From Pseudoalteromonas sp. S16_S37 (GTDB lineage Bacteria > Pseudomonadota > Gammaproteobacteria > Enterobacterales > Alteromonadaceae), in NCBI RefSeq assembly GCF_014694405.1, contig NZ_JAAUWV010000017.1, positions 1 through 64,000 on the forward strand: 64,000 nucleotides of DNA, read 5' to 3'. A program made the position numbers and the translations under genes. Positions 10,847 through 19,221 of this stretch are shown piece by piece. How positions within the stretch are numbered: the stretch's first letter is position 1; each line of letters starts with the position of its first letter. The notes under the pieces are model-generated. The model made no database searches. It saw only the letters and a program-made list of their open reading frames with translations, and was not told the DNA's origin.

Positions 10847-11620
10847 TTATTTAATCCAACAAGGGGTTTTGCCACACAAAGGGTGTTCGGTTTTTTCTAA
10901 TTTTATAGCCCGATTTTCTTGGTAGGCCAGATAGCTTTCTTTTACGCACCCATTTGTACCACCCCATTGTTTATAAACTGGGGCATTACCATGATCTGAT
11001 AAACGGTTGCCTTGTATGTTGGGATCCGAAAAATGGAAGTAAGACTTTACATTTTGATAAAAAACAGCCTCATTACGTGAATTATAAGTTTGATAAGGCT
11101 CACTTTTGCACTCTGCATCGAGAAAATAATGAGACTGAAAATCTTTACCAATTGACGGTTTGTATACATGATACTTTTGAGTGCCCTCAATAGGAGAGTA
11201 ATAATATACATTCGGTTCAAATGAGATCACCTTGCCAACTTTGGTCACCCCATCCCCTTTATATAACCATGCACCACCAGAGCCAGCAGATTGTTTATTA
11301 ACACTCAATGACAGACTTTGAACCTGTTCAACATCAACAACTGACTCACATCGCTGCGCTGATTGTACTGTTACCAACTGCTCTTTAGATACCGCCGTTA
11401 CCAACAAGCTATACATGGCTTGTCCTTGTAGGGAATTTAAATTAATTGCCCATTTATTTTGATTGTCGCTGCTCACACAACTCGGGATGGTATGTGTTTT
11501 CGGCTCGGATAGGGTAAATGTAGCAGTATCACCCAGTACATTGAGTTCGGCTACGGTAGATGCTGCCATCACAGCGCTTGGAGTTAATAAAGTAAAAAGA
11601 GTAGCTTTAAGGTATCGCAT
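10847..11620 (-). CDS. Secreted hypothetical protein, paralogue of the next gene upstream
   Basis: 257 residues with a signal peptide (about 1-19, ending MAAS). The N-terminal half (about 22-115) shares most residues with the protein encoded at 11694-12491: TATFTLS.PKTHTIPSCVS, KWAINLNSLQGQAMYSLLVT and a later RCE, with two conserved cysteines likely forming a disulfide. The C-terminal half is different but has the same style, with several cysteines and CGKTPCWIK at the very end, comparable to CGESACIIK in the paralogue. Only 27 bp separate it from the giant YD-repeat gene, so the two are probably co-transcribed. I do not recognise a family. A role in export, anchoring or delivery of the giant protein is a guess from linkage. 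Confidence 0.7.
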   Translation of the reverse strand: MRYLKATLFTLLTPSAVMAASTVAELNVLGDTATFTLSEPKTHTIPSCVSSDNQNKWAINLNSLQGQAMYSLLVTAVSKEQLVTVQSAQRCESVVDVEQVQSLSLSVNKQSAGSGGAWLYKGDGVTKVGKVISFEPNVYYYSPIEGTQKYHVYKPSIGKDFQSHYFLDAECKSEPYQTYNSRNEAVFYQNVKSYFHFSDPNIQGNRLSDHGNAPVYKQWGGTNGCVKESYLAYQENRAIKLEKTEHPLCGKTPCWIK

Positions 11621-11693
11621 AAAATAGAGTTCTTGTTATTGGTTAGTTGAGTAGTTATTTAATATGAGTGTTAATCTTTCTAAGTGACTTGCA

Positions 11694-12491
11694 CTATTTG
11701 ATAATGCAGGCACTTTCACCACATAAATAATGAGGGCTCGGCACTACTTTACTTGCCGTGATTGGGTACTCGGAGGCGACTTTTCCAGTGTCAGTACATT
11801 CATATTGATAGCCATCATTAACCCATGTACCTTTAAGCTCATATACCTTTGCTTGTCCGTGTATATTTAGCTTATTGTCATCAACTAAATAATTGGTCTG
11901 CCAAACAAATAAATCGATAGCTTGTGAATAAGCGGGAGGATTCCCTGGAAAATGACTATTAATATAGGGCTGGCCGCTGCATTGCGCATCAAGAAAAAAA
12001 AGGGGGTTATTAGCTGAACTTGCCAGATAATACTTTGGTATTTTCGCACCTTCGATAGGAACATAATAGTAATAATGGTGCGCTGGCGAGCCCACTATAT
12101 TCCCTAATTTAGTCACCCCATCACTTTTATATAACGCGGGTATTTGCGACTTTTGTACTTGCTGATTTACACTCAGCGCCACATAAGCCGCCTGCTCGAC
12201 ATTGGGCAATGCTTCACAACGGTTTGCAGATGTTACATCTACTTCCATCCCTTTCGATACCGCCGTCACCAGCAAGCTATACATGGCTTGCCCTTGTAGG
12301 GAGTTTAAGTTAATCGCCCATTTGTTTTGGTTATCGTTACTGACACAGCTAGGTATAGTGTGGGTTTTAGGAGCTGATAGCGTAAAGGTGGCTGTTTCTC
12401 CTTGAACTTCTAATTGCTTGATTTGAGATGTAGCATTAGATAAAAAAGGGGAAAATAAAATAGTTAATAAAATAGTCTGACGATAGGTCAT
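11694..12491 (-). CDS. Secreted hypothetical protein, paralogue of the gene downstream
   Basis: 265 residues with a signal peptide (about 1-20, ending NATS). The N-terminal domain is nearly identical in its core to the protein at 10847-11620, while the C-terminal part has diverged, apart from YKSDGVTKLG and a short Cys-containing C-terminus (CGESACIIK). This pattern of a conserved N-terminal domain and variable C-terminal domain suggests tandem duplication followed by diversification. It has 73 bp before the next gene and the same orientation, so it is a likely member of the toxin operon. Family and function are not recognised. Confidence 0.7.
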   Translation of the reverse strand: MTYRQTILLTILFSPFLSNATSQIKQLEVQGETATFTLSAPKTHTIPSCVSNDNQNKWAINLNSLQGQAMYSLLVTAVSKGMEVDVTSANRCEALPNVEQAAYVALSVNQQVQKSQIPALYKSDGVTKLGNIVGSPAHHYYYYVPIEGAKIPKYYLASSANNPLFFLDAQCSGQPYINSHFPGNPPAYSQAIDLFVWQTNYLVDDNKLNIHGQAKVYELKGTWVNDGYQYECTDTGKVASEYPITASKVVPSPHYLCGESACIIK

Positions 12492-12653
12492 TACTTAAAC
12501 TCTCAATAATTTAAATAAGGATAAATCAACTTAAGTTAATTTACTTTATGTTTTTATAATCTTTGGTAGCTGATGGTTTATGTGTAGTTTTTACTTACAA
12601 CAAGGTGTATATAACTGTTAAAAAGTACACATCAATTTATTTTTATTAAAAAG

Positions 12654-12986
12654 CTAACCGTTAGAAATGGTTATTGTGTTAACTAACTCAATATTGGTAT
12701 CAGCAAAACAACGGTTTGTGCCTTCAATTATCACAGGCGTGCCACTGTCGAATGCTCCTAACAGAATGCTGAATATATTTGCACTGCCCTTAGCATGTAA
12801 ATCAACTAGCCACTGCTCTAGTTGCTCTGCACCAACACATGCAGCAGTGGCACCATCACGCTTTGGGTGTGTTTTAAATAGCACTGTGTCGTTTTTAATT
12901 TGTACATCGGTCACTATGTACTGCTGTTGCGCACTCAAGCATGCACAGCTCATTAGTGCGACCAATACGAGTAATAAATTTTTCAT
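12654..12986 (-). CDS. Small secreted protein, single-domain relative of the two downstream paralogues
   Basis: 110 residues with a signal peptide (about 1-19). The mature part is a short, diverged version of the N-terminal domain in the two genes downstream. It keeps the spacing of a first Cys (AACVGA), a W..DL/NL tract, a G.A..I..LL hydrophobic helix, a second Cys in NRC, and a terminal VxTITI strand. It lacks any C-terminal extension, so it shows the minimal domain of the family. It lies 162 bp upstream of the next gene and could head the operon. No Shine-Dalgarno is strong at this ATG. Function unknown. Confidence 0.6.
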   Translation of the reverse strand: MKNLLLVLVALMSCACLSAQQQYIVTDVQIKNDTVLFKTHPKRDGATAACVGAEQLEQWLVDLHAKGSANIFSILLGAFDSGTPVIIEGTNRCFADTNIELVNTITISNG

Positions 12987-13201
12987 TTTTTTAATCGCTA
13001 TTCAATGATAGTTTCAGTTACATGGGGTTGTTAGATAACACCACTTAGTTGAGAAAATGGATGAGTCAGCAGGTAATTTATTGTTTTATTTAAATAAACC
13101 AGCCTACCGTTTAACAACAGTAAAGCAAAAATAGAAACACTTGTGGGCAATGGTACCATTTTGGGTAAATTACACAACACTCGGTAAACGTTGCCTGCAC
13201 A

Positions 13202-13582
13202 TTGCCAAAGTTGCTACAGTTGCTACAGATATATTTAAAAACCCACTACATTTCCACAACTATAGAAATATCTTGCTTTTTTAAAATTCAGCCAAAAATT
13301 GAACAAGCAGCCACACAGTTGGCTAAGCTGGGGTATGTTACTCGGCTCGAAATATATCGTATTTTGGTTCGTGCAGGTCACAATGGCTTGGCGGTGTCGG
13401 CTATCCAGCAGCAACTGGATATTCCGGGCTCTACCCTGTCTCACCATATCTCACGCTTGGTTAAAGTGGGCTTAGTGAGTCAAACCCGCGAAGGCCGTGT
13501 GCTGCGTTGCCAAGCACAATATCAACAGCTTGAAGGGCTGATGGCCTTTTTGTCTGAAGAGTGCTGCGCTAATAGCTGCTAA
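13202..13582 (+). CDS. arsR: ArsR-family metalloid-responsive repressor
   Basis: Winged-helix ArsR fold: EQAATQLAKLGYVTRLEIYR helix, then GLAVSAIQQQL, the recognition-helix stretch STLSHHISRLVKVGLV and the wing TREGRVLRCQ. The C-terminus carries a cysteine cluster (EECCANSC) suited to binding As(III) or a related soft metal. It is followed 50 bp later by an ArsP-like permease, so it probably represses that pump. The long reading frame opens with TTG at 13202, but a copy of the operator-like repeat lies inside its first 24 codons (13248-13271). The ArsR homology itself starts near residue 30, so the true start is probably further downstream, perhaps a non-ATG codon near 13286-13319. Family confidence is high; start confidence is low. 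Confidence 0.85.
   Translation: MPKLLQLLQIYLKTHYISTTIEISCFFKIQPKIEQAATQLAKLGYVTRLEIYRILVRAGHNGLAVSAIQQQLDIPGSTLSHHISRLVKVGLVSQTREGRVLRCQAQYQQLEGLMAFLSEECCANSC
13248..13271. promoter_or_regulatory. ArsR operator-like repeat, copy 1
   Basis: Contains ATTTC-N10-GAAAT, an inverted repeat. It matches a second copy at 13595-13618 at 20 of 24 positions. This copy lies at the 5' edge of arsR, as expected for autoregulation. Confidence 0.65.
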
Positions 13583-13594
13583 AAAATTTAATCC

Positions 13595-13618
13595 ACATTT
13601 CGATAATTCTAGAAATAT
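13595..13618. promoter_or_regulatory. ArsR operator-like repeat, copy 2
   Basis: Contains ATTTC-N10-GAAAT in the 50-bp gap between arsR and the permease gene, about 18 bp before the permease start. Its presence suggests a separate, ArsR-controlled promoter for the permease. Confidence 0.65.
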
Positions 13619-13635
13619 AAAAACAGGAGAAGATG

Positions 13636-14613
13636 ATGTTTACCTCAACACAATGGCAAAGTGCCATCGAATTTTTTATTGGTGCCTTTATCGAGCTGGG
13701 CATCCTATTTGTGCTGATCAGTTTTATTGTCAGTGTCGTTAATCATTACCTACCGATGAAAAAGGTACGTGCCATGCTTTCGGGTAACAAGGGCTATGGC
13801 ATTGCTATGAGCTTGGGGGCCATTACCCCGTTTTGCAGTTGCTCAACTTTGCCGATGATGGTGGGGTTACTCAAAGCCAGAGCGGCATTTGGCCCAGTGA
13901 TGGCGTTTTTGTTTACGTCACCACTGCTTAACCCATTTATTGTGGCGTTATTTTGGGCCACATTTGGGGCAAGCCTAACCTTCACCTATACGTTTTTTGT
14001 AATTTTAATGGCGTTCTCGTCGGGGTTTTTACTGCAATATTTAGGTTTTGAACGTTATATTCGCCCAGAGTTATTTGCCGAGCAGTCAAATACCAATACG
14101 CAGTGTGCCACAGGCTCATCTACACCTTCGTGCGCCGAGACGAGTTCAACATGCGCGCCTACTGTGTGCTGCGAGCAACCAAAACAGTCCAAGCTTTCAC
14201 TGGGAGTTACGCTGTTTAAAGGGGCGCTTTCACAACTCAAAAGCATGCTGCCTTATATGGTGTTAGGCATTGCTATTGGTGCTGTGTTACATGGCTTTGT
14301 GCCGAGTGAGTTGTTTGCCTCCCTCAGTGGCGTGCACACGGTTTTTCTCATTCCACTTTGCGCACTGGTTGGTACCTTTTTATACGTCAGAGCGTCAACA
14401 ATGATCCCCATTGCGGCCTCTTTGGTTGCTAAAGGTTTGAGTATGGGGGTGGTGATGTCTTTAACCATTGCAGGGGCTGGAGCAAGTTTGCCGGAAATGA
14501 TCATGCTTAAAAAACTGTTCCACTGGCCACTTTTGCTCGCATTTATCGCGCTTATTTTTATCACCGCTTGCCTTACGGGTATCAGCATCGAACTACTTAA
14601 TTTGCAACCTTAA
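13636..14613 (+). CDS. arsP: ArsP-like permease (DUF318 family), predicted organoarsenical or metal efflux
   Basis: About 325 residues with around eight membrane segments in two halves. It carries the family signature TPFCSCSTLPMMVGLLKA after the second segment and a second-half repeat near VRASTMIPIA. The central cytoplasmic loop (about residues 150-180) holds six cysteines in a short Ser/Thr-rich stretch, a plausible metalloid-binding patch. ArsP proteins export trivalent methylated arsenicals; related SO_0444-type proteins export Cu/Zn. The upstream ArsR with a CC-containing C-terminus favours arsenic. Two ATGs are adjacent; AGGAG lies 6 nt before the second, so 13636 is chosen. It ends at a convergent terminator shared with the chemoreceptor gene. 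Confidence 0.8.
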   Translation: MFTSTQWQSAIEFFIGAFIELGILFVLISFIVSVVNHYLPMKKVRAMLSGNKGYGIAMSLGAITPFCSCSTLPMMVGLLKARAAFGPVMAFLFTSPLLNPFIVALFWATFGASLTFTYTFFVILMAFSSGFLLQYLGFERYIRPELFAEQSNTNTQCATGSSTPSCAETSSTCAPTVCCEQPKQSKLSLGVTLFKGALSQLKSMLPYMVLGIAIGAVLHGFVPSELFASLSGVHTVFLIPLCALVGTFLYVRASTMIPIAASLVAKGLSMGVVMSLTIAGAGASLPEMIMLKKLFHWPLLLAFIALIFITACLTGISIELLNLQP

Positions 14614-14634
14614 GGGATGAGTTTCTATAACAAA

Positions 14635-14673
14635 GCGCACTTCCGCAATTAGAAGATAATTGATGTAGTGCGC
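14635..14673. terminator. Bidirectional hairpin terminator between arsP and the chemoreceptor gene
   Basis: GCGCACT (14635-14641) pairs with AGTGCGC (14667-14673), with an inner CAATTA/TAATTG stem (14646-14662). It sits in the 78-bp gap between two convergent genes, so it probably ends both transcripts. T-runs are short. Confidence 0.6.
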
Positions 14674-14691
14674 TGTTGCTTTGTCTGTAAA

Positions 14692-16710
14692 TTACTGCGT
14701 TTTAAAGTGTTGCAAACTTTGTAGTAGCGCTTCGCTTTCTTCTTGCAGTTGGCCACCGGCCGTATTGGCTGTTTGCATCAATTGTGAAGTGTTATGCGAC
14801 AAGTCTTTGGTGGTCACGATGTTTTTTGATACCTCTTCAAGCACCGTTGATTGCTGATGTGTGGCGGTCGCAATTTCCACCGATTGCATTTGAATTCGCT
14901 CTACTTGGGCGGTTAACTCTGTCAGCTTTTGGTGGATTGCTTGCGCGTGCTGCACGCTCTCTTCTGCTTGTGAGCGGTTTACAACCATCGCCTCTAGCAC
15001 ACGCTTGGTGTTTTCACGCAGTGAGTCAATAATCGTTTGAATATTATGGGTTGATTGTTGTGTTTGCTTAGCTAAGGTTCTTACTTCGTCCGCTACAACC
15101 GCAAAACCTCGGCCATGCTCGCCTGCTCGCGCCGCCTCTATTGCAGCATTCAGCGCCAATAAGTTGGTTTGGTCGGCAATACTGCCGATTACATCAAGCA
15201 CTTCACCAATTCTGTCACTACTTGCATGCAGTTCACTCACCAACGCTTCATTGTCTCTAAAGCTTGAGGCCATTTGGTTGATCTGCTGATCTGCGAGTGT
15301 CGCAAGGTTCATACCGTGCTCTACTTGTTTTTTAACTTCCACCGTTGCATCACTTGAGCTTTGCGAACTGCGGCTTATTTCACTGACGGCATGAGATAGC
15401 TCAGTGGTTGCGGTGGCCACCATGTCCAACTGAGCATCTTGCTCTTTAACAGCTTGTTCGGCTTTGACCATCATCTGCTGCATATTGGCACTCGATGCCG
15501 AAACAGAGTTTGATACCCGCAAACTGTTGCAAACAATGTCGTTAATGTTATCTACAAAGCCGTTAAATAAACTGGCCACTTTGCCAATTTCATCATCGCT
15601 TTTTATTTCCAAGCGCTGCGTCAAGTCACCATCTCCGTTAACTATACGCGCCATGGCACTGGTTACTTCTTGTAATGGCTTTAAGCCAAGTTTGATTGAC
15701 CAAGTTAACACTATTGCAATCACTATCAGTAACACCAGTGTCATCAACACCAGCTGCCAAATGGCTTTATTAATTGGTTCGTCAATTTTTGCTTGTGGAT
15801 AAAGTAGCACCAAACGCCAATTCATCATTGGCTCATCCATCGCCACTTTAACAACTGCGGCTAGATACGCATTGTTCTGCCACTGAACAGGCACATAGGA
15901 TAAATCCTCTGACAAATCATTTAACGCCGCAAATCCTGAGTTACCCGCTAATGAGTCGAGCTTTATTAGATTACGGTTTTGTGGTTTTAAGTTTGTATCG
16001 GGTAATAAGGTGATCAAACGGCCATCATCTTGAAATAAAAATGCATGACCTACACCTTGATACTTGGTGTTATTAGCAATTTGCTTTTGAATGGCCTCAA
16101 GTTTTAAATCTATGCCTGCAATGGCAATTCTGCGTCCATGCTGATCAAACACAGGTTTAGAAATAGCCGCCGACACTACTTTCGTTCGGCTATCTTCAAA
16201 AGGCTCGTTAACCACACCCGTGCCATGAGATTCTGTAAGCTGCCACCAAGGAATATCGGTGATGGGTCGAGTCATCAATTTTTGCGGTATACGGCCGCTT
16301 TCATCCCAGTATTCACGACTGTGCTGGGGGCTGTAAAACACACTGATGATCTCAGGTTCACTATTAACTATACGAGTAAGAAACTGATTAACATTGGCAT
16401 AATCAGGCTGCGCATCTAATGGTGCCCACGCTTGAGTGCGACTGCTCAACCAGTTTTGCATGATGGGTGAGTCAAATGCAGTTTGTAATACCTTATAACG
16501 GCTTAAAAATAACTCCTCAACATTACCAGCCTCGGTTTCTATCGCTCTGGCCAAACCTGACTTTACCCGAGAGGTACTTTCCTCGGTTATACGATTAACC
16601 GCGACAATAGACAATACAATAAAAATGGCTGAAACAATGGCGCACACACGCAGTACCAAACGCCATGTGAGAGAGAGTTTTTGCAACGGTTCTCGTTGAG
16701 AGTTTTTCAT
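14692..16710 (-). CDS. Methyl-accepting chemotaxis protein with periplasmic Cache sensor
   Basis: 672 residues. TM1 at about 14-38, a ~270-residue periplasmic sensor with the features of a double Cache domain ([36 protein letters not shown]), TM2 at about 315-338, a HAMP domain, then the signalling coiled coil. The tip motif ([20 protein letters not shown] through [13 protein letters not shown]) is intact, so it should couple to CheA/CheW. There is no C-terminal NWETF-like CheR/CheB tether. dCache receptors usually sense amino acids, carboxylates or amines; the ligand cannot be read here. Monocistronic, convergent with arsP. Confidence 0.93.
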   Translation of the reverse strand: MKNSQREPLQKLSLTWRLVLRVCAIVSAIFIVLSIVAVNRITEESTSRVKSGLARAIETEAGNVEELFLSRYKVLQTAFDSPIMQNWLSSRTQAWAPLDAQPDYANVNQFLTRIVNSEPEIISVFYSPQHSREYWDESGRIPQKLMTRPITDIPWWQLTESHGTGVVNEPFEDSRTKVVSAAISKPVFDQHGRRIAIAGIDLKLEAIQKQIANNTKYQGVGHAFLFQDDGRLITLLPDTNLKPQNRNLIKLDSLAGNSGFAALNDLSEDLSYVPVQWQNNAYLAAVVKVAMDEPMMNWRLVLLYPQAKIDEPINKAIWQLVLMTLVLLIVIAIVLTWSIKLGLKPLQEVTSAMARIVNGDGDLTQRLEIKSDDEIGKVASLFNGFVDNINDIVCNSLRVSNSVSASSANMQQMMVKAEQAVKEQDAQLDMVATATTELSHAVSEISRSSQSSSDATVEVKKQVEHGMNLATLADQQINQMASSFRDNEALVSELHASSDRIGEVLDVIGSIADQTNLLALNAAIEAARAGEHGRGFAVVADEVRTLAKQTQQSTHNIQTIIDSLRENTKRVLEAMVVNRSQAEESVQHAQAIHQKLTELTAQVERIQMQSVEIATATHQQSTVLEEVSKNIVTTKDLSHNTSQLMQTANTAGGQLQEESEALLQSLQHFKTQ

Positions 16711-16894
16711 AAAAGTTACCTAATACTACGTAGATAGTTTGAGCGTTATTAACCTAAACACTGTATTTACGCTTTCGCCAGTTGGGTTTCGAAAAATACA
16801 GCGACAGGACATCAAAGTAACCAATAAAGGTACTTGATTGTTGCATTCAATTGTTTAAATAAAAAGAATTTTTGTGTAACAGCAGGTGTTTTTT

Positions 16895-17095
16895 ATGATT
16901 ATTACTAGTGCTGAATGTTCGGCAGTTTTGGCGCTACCGTTTTTATGTAACCTTGTATCTGAGCTTATGCAGCTAACGCACGTAATGACGCTCTACTTGG
17001 AGCATCGCTCTGCCTTGGTAGAGCTGTTATATCGACATACAGACGAAGCTCCACTCAAAAATGCGGCGCGAGTATATCAAGTGGCAAAATACTAG
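16895..17095 (+). CDS. Possible small hypothetical protein
   Basis: A 66-codon ORF starting at ATG 16895 (a GTG three codons earlier is also open). A weak GCAGG lies 8 nt upstream. The N-terminal half is hydrophobic and the C-terminal half is mixed charged. It stands alone between divergently oriented neighbours, and no family is recognised. It may be a chance ORF. Confidence 0.25.
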   Translation: MIITSAECSAVLALPFLCNLVSELMQLTHVMTLYLEHRSALVELLYRHTDEAPLKNAARVYQVAKY

Positions 17096-17477
17096 AGAAG
17101 GTACAAGAATAAATATTTACAACGCAATTAAAGAGAAAAGTTCAACAAACTGTTTTTAAATGAAAAATTAGACGCAAAGGCAACCTAACTGAATTTCCAT
17201 GCAGGTTAACTGACCAAAACAGCACGCGTTATCAGAATGCATTGTAATCATAGACTTAAAACTATATGGTTAATCTTACCCTTCATATATGACGCAAAAA
17301 GTTAGACTAACTACCAAATTAAAGTCGTATTAAACTTTCAAGCTAAAGCAAAGCCCTAATCAGGTGGCAAAATTTATTGTGCCACTACACGCGTTAATTT
17401 ACCCAACAATAAATACTGCATGCCTATACCAAAAAATTACTGCCTTTGACAAAATGCACCAAAGGCAGTTGTACTAT
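17096..17477. other. Intergenic region, no feature seen
   Basis: 382 bp of AT-rich sequence between the small ORF and the amine oxidase stop codon. I found no convincing ORF, RNA or long inverted repeat here. Confidence 0.5.
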
Positions 17478-18953
17478 CTATTTCTGCAAGCCAAGTTCTT
17501 TAATTTGCTGTGCTACACGGACACCACTTCTAACAGCACCTTCCATATAGCCAAGATACATTGTATCGGTGTGCTCTCCAGCAAAATAGATACGCCCAAC
17601 CGGGTTGTAAAACAACTTCCAATACTCACTTACTTGCCCTGGACCATAAGCTAAATAGCCACCTTTAGTCCATTGATCGTTGAGCCAACTTTGTGCTTTG
17701 GCTTCAATAAAGTATTCGGAAGAACCTGGGTACATTTGCTCTATTTCATCCAGTCGAGCATTGATAATTTGCTGATCTGTCCAATGCTTTTGCATTTTAC
17801 TAAAATCGCCCGAGGTATAGGCAATGAGGATCCCACCTTCACCGCCTTGTCGCTCTGTGGTTTCCCATGTCCAGCCCGTTGGTAAACTCGCAACAACGGT
17901 ATCTCCGCCTAATTTTTTATCTAGCCAAAAACGTTTGCTGTAACGCAACAATACTTTAGAGTGTGTACCATAATTGATATTATCGGCGGCTTGCGTTAAC
18001 GCCTCTGGCAATGCGGGTGAAAATGTAATTTTGCTTAATACTTTCAAAGGCACAGTAACGACTATAACGTCCGATTGGTAACTTTTATTTGTTACAGTTG
18101 TCACCGTTATTTTGTTTTCAACTTGCTGTATATTAGCAACGGCTTGATTAAGTATAATCTCACCATTGATATTATCTGCATACGCCTGTGTCATGGCCCG
18201 TCCGCCTTTTAAAAATCGCGTAGACTCAACATCGTCATCAGAGACGTTTTCATATACTTTGGCATATTGAGCTAAATGTAATAATGATAGAGTGCTTGGT
18301 TCATCAAACTCGCCACGAACAAATTGTTCGGCCATTTGTTTGGCGATTGGGTGTAACTGCAAGGTATCTAGCCAACTTTGTACTGTGACTTGATCGTATT
18401 CTTTAGCTTGGGGTAATTGCGCGGGGGTTTCTGGGTCTGGCACAGCGACAGCTAACTGTTTCATACTGTCTTTAAAACGGCGATAGTCATTTACAACGGC
18501 TTTATTGTAATTAGTATCAAACTCTTTATAGCTAACTAGCTGGCCGTCAATATAGTAGGCCCCTTCGTCGATATCACCGTCGTAGCCAACATCTGCTAGC
18601 TCAACATTAAATAATGTTGCATAGCGATGTAACTCTTTGTGGACTGTTGCACCATCAATAAGCTCTCCGCCAATTTCACCAGTTTGAGTGCCCATTTCTA
18701 TCGTTGCAACTCGCCCACCACTCCTATCTCTTGCTTCGAGTATTACCACACTAAAACCTTGTTGCTCTAACTCGTATGCCGCTGTCAATCCGGCAAAACC
18801 AGCACCCACAACGATAGCGTCTTTGCTTGCAACAGCCGGCTTGTCTATCTGCTTTGACTGCGTTGTTTTATTGCTCCCACAAGCAGTCAATACCATAGAG
18901 AATATAACTGTCATTACAACATGACGGAAAATATCCTTTTTCCAAAAATTCAT
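17478..18953 (-). CDS. Lipoprotein flavin amine oxidase
   Basis: 491 residues. The N-terminus is a lipoprotein signal (VLTAC, Cys25), so the enzyme is probably anchored at the periplasmic membrane face, which is unusual for this flavoprotein family. The FAD-binding Rossmann motif is VVGAGFAGLTAAYELEQQG followed by EARDRSGGR (about 48-85). A second FAD segment near the C-terminus reads GRIYFAGEHT with GYMEGAVRSG. This is the monoamine/polyamine oxidase fold, which oxidises amines or L-amino acids using FAD and O2. The substrate cannot be assigned. AGAGG precedes the ATG. It is divergent from the dicarboxylate symporter gene. Confidence 0.88.
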   Translation of the reverse strand: MNFWKKDIFRHVVMTVIFSMVLTACGSNKTTQSKQIDKPAVASKDAIVVGAGFAGLTAAYELEQQGFSVVILEARDRSGGRVATIEMGTQTGEIGGELIDGATVHKELHRYATLFNVELADVGYDGDIDEGAYYIDGQLVSYKEFDTNYNKAVVNDYRRFKDSMKQLAVAVPDPETPAQLPQAKEYDQVTVQSWLDTLQLHPIAKQMAEQFVRGEFDEPSTLSLLHLAQYAKVYENVSDDDVESTRFLKGGRAMTQAYADNINGEIILNQAVANIQQVENKITVTTVTNKSYQSDVIVVTVPLKVLSKITFSPALPEALTQAADNINYGTHSKVLLRYSKRFWLDKKLGGDTVVASLPTGWTWETTERQGGEGGILIAYTSGDFSKMQKHWTDQQIINARLDEIEQMYPGSSEYFIEAKAQSWLNDQWTKGGYLAYGPGQVSEYWKLFYNPVGRIYFAGEHTDTMYLGYMEGAVRSGVRVAQQIKELGLQK

Positions 18954-19149
18954 TTTATAAACCTCTCACACTTAAAATTAAATTAAAATCAATAATGCAT
19001 TTATCGCTTTTAAAATCTCTCGCAAATAAAACCACAAAATGATATACAAGAAGTTAAAATAAATAAAACAAATAAAATATTATTTTTACTCGCCATTATA
19101 ATCATCATTTATATTTTTTTTGCTTACACTATACGAGCAAATAAACTTG

Positions 19150-19167
19150 GCTTGATGCGTATCAAGC
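19150..19167. promoter_or_regulatory. FNR (Anr/EtrA) box upstream of the symporter gene
   Basis: GCTTGATGCGTATCAAGC is a 7-4-7 inverted repeat that contains the exact FNR consensus TTGAT-N4-ATCAA at 19152-19165. A -10-like TAATGT lies at about 19188-19193, placing the box centre near -41.5 from a start at about 19200. This is the class II activation geometry. Oxygen-limited induction of the symporter is predicted. Confidence 0.75.
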
Positions 19168-19221
19168 TATAACCGTACATACATTGCTAATGTTAAGTTT
19201 CAGTCTCAACAAGGAAAGAAC

